Positions 60,266-64,000 of a DNA stretch of 64,000 nt are shown one piece after another. Every line of letters begins with the position of its first letter. Position 1 is the first letter of the stretch. Source of the DNA: Ramlibacter sp. (GTDB lineage: Bacteria > Pseudomonadota > Gammaproteobacteria > Burkholderiales > Burkholderiaceae_C); the NCBI GenBank assembly GCA_030695945.1, contig JAUYOG010000026.1, forward strand, positions 1 through 64,000. The letters run 5' to 3'. The notes beneath the pieces are model-generated. The model did no database searches. It saw only the letters and a program-made list of their open reading frames with translations, and was not told the origin of the DNA. The translations under genes were made by a program, and so were the position numbers.

Positions 60266-61960
60266 TCAGCCCCGCCGGCAGCGCTCGGCGAACACCAGGT
60301 CCAGCCCGTCGGCCCGTTCGTGGCTCATGCCGGGCGGCAGCCCCTCGGCGATCGCCTTCACGGTCACACCTTCCGGCATCGGCGCGGCCAGGAGGTACAC
60401 CGTGTCGGCCTGCCAGGCATTGGCCGCGATCAGCTTGCGCACGGCCGCGAGCCGCTGTGCCTCGGCCTCGGGCGAGTAACGTGCGGTGGGCGCGGGATAG
60501 AACCGCGCGCCCGCCACGCCCGCCGCCAGCGCCGGCCCCACCCAGCCCGCACCCGGGTGCACACCCGAGACCATGGCCAGGTTCGGACAACGCGCCAGCA
60601 CGGAAGCCCACAGAGGCGACCCGACCGGCTGCGCGAGTTGCGGCGGGCCGTGGCGGAAGCGCCCGCGGAACTCCTTGAACTTCCCGTTCAGGTCGGCGAT
60701 TTGCACGGCCAGGCCGAGCGCCACCAGCCAGGCGCCGCGCGGCAACCGGCCGACCCGCGCGATCGCCCACGCCATCAGCAGGTACGTCAGCGGCCAGATG
60801 AAGCGCCCGCTGGCACGGAAGACGCCGAGCGCCCTCTCCACGATGCGGCCCGGGTGGATCTCCGCGACGACGTGCGAGCCGATGCTCGGCCGCGTCGAGA
60901 TCGCGAGCAGCGCAAGCACCACGCAGGCCCACACCGCGTACTTCCAGCGCAGGGCCGGAATGAGGGACGACGCGGCGGCGTTTTCGGACGGCCCCGGTGA
61001 GCGGCGCGCCACGGCCCAGGCGCCCGTGGCGAGCGCGACCAGCGCCAGCATGCCGGCTCCGAGGTAGGCGAAGCCCTCGTACTGGCCCCCCGTGGCCTGC
61101 AACTGCGCCGGCAGGAAGCGCGACCACTCGCTCGAATAGGGCGTGCCGGTGTCGTACCTGCGGTTGAAGGCGGCCCAGTCCATCGGGTCGATCCAGGTGA
61201 GCAGGTTCGACGAAAAGATGCCGAAGCCGCCTGCGGACAGCTGCCCGGAACCCACGAAATAGCCGGCCGCCCACGCGACGCACCAGAGGATGGCGAGGGA
61301 GGCGACAGCCTGCGCTGCCAGCCGCGTTCGAGTGACGGCGCCATCGGCCAGCGCGGCCGCGGCGGCCCCCAGCCCGATCAGGCCCACCATCGCGGCGAGG
61401 TAGGGGTGAACCAGCACCGCTGTCGCGGCGAGAACAAGCCAGCCGCGCCACCGCCATGCGCCGAGCGCCCGCTCCAGCGCGGCAAGCACCAGGAAATGCC
61501 CCATCAGCGCCTCATGGCCGTAGGCACGCAGCAGCAGGGCCGGCGACATCGCGAAAAGGAACGCTCCCATCAGCGCCGGGAACCCGGCGACACCCATGCG
61601 ATGCAGCAACCGGTGGCCGAACCAGCCGGCCAGCGCGTGGCACGCGACCATCCAGAGGCCGTAGTACTGCAGCGAAGCGGGCACACCCACCAGCTTGGCC
61701 AGCAGGGCCACCAGCGGAATCGCGTCGGTGAAAACCACCGACGTGGGGACGTCGCCGAAGCGCGTGATGAGCCCCGGCGGCCAGTGCCAGGGTTCGTTCA
61801 GGAAGTAAACGCTGCCCAGGTAATGCTGCGCCGAATCGCCCTGCAGCATCCACGCGAAGGAGCCCGGGTCGATCGCCCGCAGGCCATAGATCCAGATGCC
61901 GAACAGGCCGCCTGCGAAGGCCGCGAGGGGGGCGCCGCCGAACCGGCCGGTCATGCGCAT
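60266..61960 (-). CDS. DUF6311-type polytopic membrane protein, possible glycosyltransferase
   Basis: This 564-residue protein has about 10-12 TM helices in the first 420 residues and a soluble C-terminal part of about 140. QGDSAQHYLGSVYFLNEPWH followed by WPPG is the conserved DUF6311 sequence, an acidic loop after TM1 as in GT-C enzymes. Members are found in O-antigen and capsule clusters. ATGs at 61960 and 61954 are both possible. It lies 2 bp downstream of the EmrE-like gene. Donor and acceptor sugars are unknown. Confidence 0.78.
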   Translation of the reverse strand: MRMTGRFGGAPLAAFAGGLFGIWIYGLRAIDPGSFAWMLQGDSAQHYLGSVYFLNEPWHWPPGLITRFGDVPTSVVFTDAIPLVALLAKLVGVPASLQYYGLWMVACHALAGWFGHRLLHRMGVAGFPALMGAFLFAMSPALLLRAYGHEALMGHFLVLAALERALGAWRWRGWLVLAATAVLVHPYLAAMVGLIGLGAAAAALADGAVTRTRLAAQAVASLAILWCVAWAAGYFVGSGQLSAGGFGIFSSNLLTWIDPMDWAAFNRRYDTGTPYSSEWSRFLPAQLQATGGQYEGFAYLGAGMLALVALATGAWAVARRSPGPSENAAASSLIPALRWKYAVWACVVLALLAISTRPSIGSHVVAEIHPGRIVERALGVFRASGRFIWPLTYLLMAWAIARVGRLPRGAWLVALGLAVQIADLNGKFKEFRGRFRHGPPQLAQPVGSPLWASVLARCPNLAMVSGVHPGAGWVGPALAAGVAGARFYPAPTARYSPEAEAQRLAAVRKLIAANAWQADTVYLLAAPMPEGVTVKAIAEGLPPGMSHERADGLDLVFAERCRRG

Positions 61961-61962
61961 CG

Positions 61963-62313
61963 TCACAGGCCCCGGGACAGCAGGAAGATGCCGGCCAGGA
62001 TGCAGACCATCCCGCCCAGCCGCCAGGCGTCCAGGCTTTCGCGCAGGAACAACACCGAGAACAGGCTGATCAACACGAAGATCGCGCCGGCCATCAGCGG
62101 CGAAATCAGCGACAGCGGCAGCCGCGCGAACACGAGCGCGGTGAGGATGAAGCTCAGGCCGTAGAGCACCACGGCGGCGAAAAGCGACGGCTCCAGCCAC
62201 TGGCGCCAGCTGAACGCGTCGGTGATGTTGGCCACTTTCATCAACAGCTGCGCGGACGCGTTGCACAACACGGCGGCGGCCACCATGGCCCAGGTCGCGG
62301 CGGTGGCGTTCAT
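61963..62313 (-). CDS. Small EmrE-like (SMR/EamA) membrane protein
   Basis: This 116-residue protein has four TM helices (WAMVAAAVLCNASAQLLMKV; LFAAVVLYGLSFILTALVFA; LSLISPLMAGAIFVLISLFS; RLGGMVCILAGIFLLSRGL). Small proteins of this type next to a GT2 dolichol-phosphate-mannose synthase-like enzyme usually act as flippases or modulators of undecaprenyl-phosphate sugars (ArnE/F or GtrA-like), and less likely as drug pumps. It overlaps the GT2 gene by 4 bp (ATGA). Confidence 0.8.
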   Translation of the reverse strand: MNATAATWAMVAAAVLCNASAQLLMKVANITDAFSWRQWLEPSLFAAVVLYGLSFILTALVFARLPLSLISPLMAGAIFVLISLFSVLFLRESLDAWRLGGMVCILAGIFLLSRGL

Positions 62314-63314
62314 GCGGCGAGGTCCTTCTGTTCCTGCGGGCCAGCGGGCGCCGGCCACGGCGCACCGGCGAGGTCGCCGGGCCGGATGATGTAGTGCGGG
62401 CGGCGCTTGAGCTCGTCGTAGATGAGCGCGATATAGCTTCCGATGATGCCCAGGCTGAGCAGGATCAGGCTGCTGAAGATCACCTGCAGCAGGATCACCG
62501 TGCTGAAGCCGCTCAGGGCCAGACCCTGCAGCTTGTCGATCACGGCCTTGACGGCGAGCACCCCGCCCACGGCCAGGCCCACTGCGCCGAACGTCGTCAC
62601 CAGGCCCAGCGGCGCCGACGAGAACGATGTGAGGTTGCGCCACGCGTATCGGGCGAGTGAGGCAAGGCTCCAGCTCGTCGCGCCGCCCGCGCGCGGGGCG
62701 ACGTCGAACGGCACCTGCACGGTGGGAAACCCAAGCCAGCGCACGATGCCGCGGAAGAACCGGGCGCGCTCGCCCAGCGCCAGCGCCGCCACGACGACTT
62801 CGCGATCGAGCAGCTTGTAGTCGGTGTCCTGGTCGAGCCGCAGCCCGGACATCCGCGTGAAGATGCTGTAGAACGTGCGGGCGGCGATGCGCCGCAGCGG
62901 GCCTTCGTCGCCGCGCGCGCGCTTGACCGCCTCCACCACCTTCGCGCCTTCGCGCCAGTGCCGCAGCATCTGCGCCATCAGCTCCGGCGGGTGCTGCAGG
63001 TCGGCGTCGATCACGATGACCGCCGAGGCGCCGGTGCGATCCAGCGCCTGCGCCAGGCCCGCATGGATCGCGGCTTCCTTGCCGAAGTTGCGGGTGAAAC
63101 TGACGAAATGGATCGCCGGCTCCTGCGCGGCCAGCGCCGCCAGCGAGGCGCGCGAGCCATCCTTCGAGCCGTCATCGACGGCGATCAGTTCGACCATCGA
63201 GCCGGGCGCGGCTTCGCGCGCCTTGGCCAGGATTTCCGGCAGGCTGCGGGTGATCAGATCGGCCTCGTTGTACACCGGCACGACCAGCGCGATGCGCGGC
63301 GGATTGACACTCAC
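62310..63314 (-). CDS. GT2-family glycosyltransferase, undecaprenyl-phosphate sugar synthase-like
   Basis: This 334-residue enzyme has a GT-A domain (IALVVPVYNEADLITRSLPE; VDDGSKDGSR; VIVIDADLQHPPELM with the DxD-type motif; QDTDYKLLDREVV) followed by two C-terminal TM helices (VTTFGAVGLAVGGVLAVKAV; TVILLQVIFSSLILLSLGII). This is the GtrB/ArnC-like layout that loads a sugar onto undecaprenyl phosphate. The start is a GTG at 63314 overlapping the upstream GT4 stop by 4 bp (GTGA). It works with the small EmrE-like protein and the DUF6311 protein. Confidence 0.9.
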   Translation of the reverse strand: MSVNPPRIALVVPVYNEADLITRSLPEILAKAREAAPGSMVELIAVDDGSKDGSRASLAALAAQEPAIHFVSFTRNFGKEAAIHAGLAQALDRTGASAVIVIDADLQHPPELMAQMLRHWREGAKVVEAVKRARGDEGPLRRIAARTFYSIFTRMSGLRLDQDTDYKLLDREVVVAALALGERARFFRGIVRWLGFPTVQVPFDVAPRAGGATSWSLASLARYAWRNLTSFSSAPLGLVTTFGAVGLAVGGVLAVKAVIDKLQGLALSGFSTVILLQVIFSSLILLSLGIIGSYIALIYDELKRRPHYIIRPGDLAGAPWPAPAGPQEQKDLAA

Positions 63315-64000
63315 GGTTGCTCCTTCGGTGACGCGGCCAGCACGACGTCGTGGATGGCCTGGGCGGTCTGCGCCCAGCCCGGGGCCCGGAACCCGCGCGC
63401 GATGCGGTCGTTGCGCGCCTGCACTTCCTCCGGATGCTGCATGTAATGGCCCAGCCTGTCCACCCACGCAGGGAGGTCCCACGGGTCCAGGTATTCGGCC
63501 CACGTCCCGCCCGCTTCAGGCAGCGACGCGGCATTCGACACCAGGCAGAACTTGCCCCAAGCCAGGCTTTCCACGACGGGCAATCCCCAGCCCTCGTAGA
63601 GCGAGGGAAACACGGTGAACGCCGCGTGCCGGTAGAGCCACGCGAGTTCCCCATCGGATACGTGGTTGAGGCAGACGATGTCGCCCTGGGTGCGCGGATC
63701 GAGCTTCAGGTCGTTCATCAGGTCGTTGACGCCCCAGCCCTGCATACCGACGAACACCAGCCGGTGCGGCACCACGCCCCGGTCGCGCAGGCGGCTCCAG
63801 GCACGGTAAAGCACTTCATGGTTCTTGCGGCGTTCGATCGTGGAGACGTACAGCACGAACGGCCGCTCGTCCGCGTCATGCAGTCCGGGCGGCGCGCCCC
63901 CGTTTTCCGCCATCCGGATTTCCGACCCCAAAGTCACGACGTGCGTCGGAGGCACGGGCGCGCCCATGCCCCTCATGACGGCTTCGAAATCTCGCCGCGT
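63311..64000 (-). CDS. GT4-family glycosyltransferase (5-prime end beyond the window)
   Basis: The frame stays open to the window edge, so only the C-terminal 229 residues are visible. They carry the GT-B nucleotide-sugar-binding half: PFVLYVSTIERRKNHEVLYR, VFVGMQGWGVNDLM, LNHVSDGELAWLYRHAAFTV and FPSLYEGWGLPVVESLAWGK (the E-x7-E motif). It adds a sugar to the growing surface glycan. It is the first visible gene of the polysaccharide operon, coupled to the GT2 gene by a 4-bp overlap. Confidence 0.9.
   Translation of the reverse strand, partial: TRRDFEAVMRGMGAPVPPTHVVTLGSEIRMAENGGAPPGLHDADERPFVLYVSTIERRKNHEVLYRAWSRLRDRGVVPHRLVFVGMQGWGVNDLMNDLKLDPRTQGDIVCLNHVSDGELAWLYRHAAFTVFPSLYEGWGLPVVESLAWGKFCLVSNAASLPEAGGTWAEYLDPWDLPAWVDRLGHYMQHPEEVQARNDRIARGFRAPGWAQTAQAIHDVVLAASPKEQP

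Overview
The window is GC-rich chromosomal DNA from a beta-proteobacterium, most likely a member of the Comamonadaceae (Ramlibacter/Variovorax/Polaromonas-like). The pointers are the protein families and their order (TctD/TctE-type two-component pair, SlmA, Pil-Chp chemosensory operon, TRAP transporter, FadN-type beta-oxidation operon) and the many short GC-rich palindromes of the 'CCCCCTCGGGGGG' kind that litter comamonad genomes. The genus cannot be decided by eye. I see no rRNA, tRNA, CRISPR array, intact insertion sequence or prophage.

Layout. 0.2-3.8 kb (minus): an ECF42-type sigma factor with its usual partners (two YciI/DGPF proteins, an SRPBCC protein, a VOC protein), with an ECF-like promoter between the two YciI genes. 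3.9-4.3 kb (plus): an AhpD-like protein. 4.3-4.9 kb: a long palindromic dispersed repeat (copy A). 4.9-16.8 kb (minus): a fatty-acid degradation unit (TetR regulator, acyl-CoA dehydrogenase, FadB/FadN, FadA, enoyl-CoA hydratase, thioesterase, SDRs, DsbA-fold isomerase, hydrolase) with a palindromic operator at the regulator's start; a DUF559 endonuclease gene bracketed by 34-bp inverted repeats sits inside it. 16.9-25.2 kb (minus): a Pil-Chp chemosensory operon (two response regulators, CheW, PilJ-like MCP, ChpA hybrid kinase, two CheW-like proteins) ending in a stand-alone cyclic-nucleotide-binding protein. 25.4-34.3 kb: a sugar-acid catabolic locus, with FAH hydrolase and two SDRs on minus and a divergent GntR regulator, TRAP transporter, UxaA-type dehydratase and Ldh2 dehydrogenase on plus. 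34.3-35.0 kb: repeat copy B. 35.0-40.8 kb (minus): PdeM, SlmA, TctE/TctD-like pair, ArgB and a WecA/MraY-family transferase. 40.9-43.5 kb (plus): RmlD and a trypsin-like protease with RTX and DUF4214 regions.

43.5-56.4 kb (minus) is the most interesting part. A 1311-residue, cysteine-free DUF4214/RTX protein (a likely S-layer or adhesin cargo) sits behind a promoter with a perfect CRP consensus placed as in a class II promoter. It is followed by a terminator and then by sapC, a 205-residue protein that looks like only the N-terminal half of a TnpB transposon nuclease, two type I secretion ABC proteins, HlyD, TolC and CysQ. The TnpB-like gene has an intact frame, overlaps the first ABC gene by 4 bp, and has its start codon inside a 12-bp-arm inverted repeat. 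It therefore looks like a domesticated, nuclease-free TnpB fragment within a secretion operon.

56.5-64.0 kb (minus): a FecR-domain protein with a TPR/beta-barrel partner, then a cell-surface polysaccharide cluster (acyltransferase, DUF6311 membrane protein, small EmrE-like protein, GT2 and a GT4 enzyme cut by the window end).
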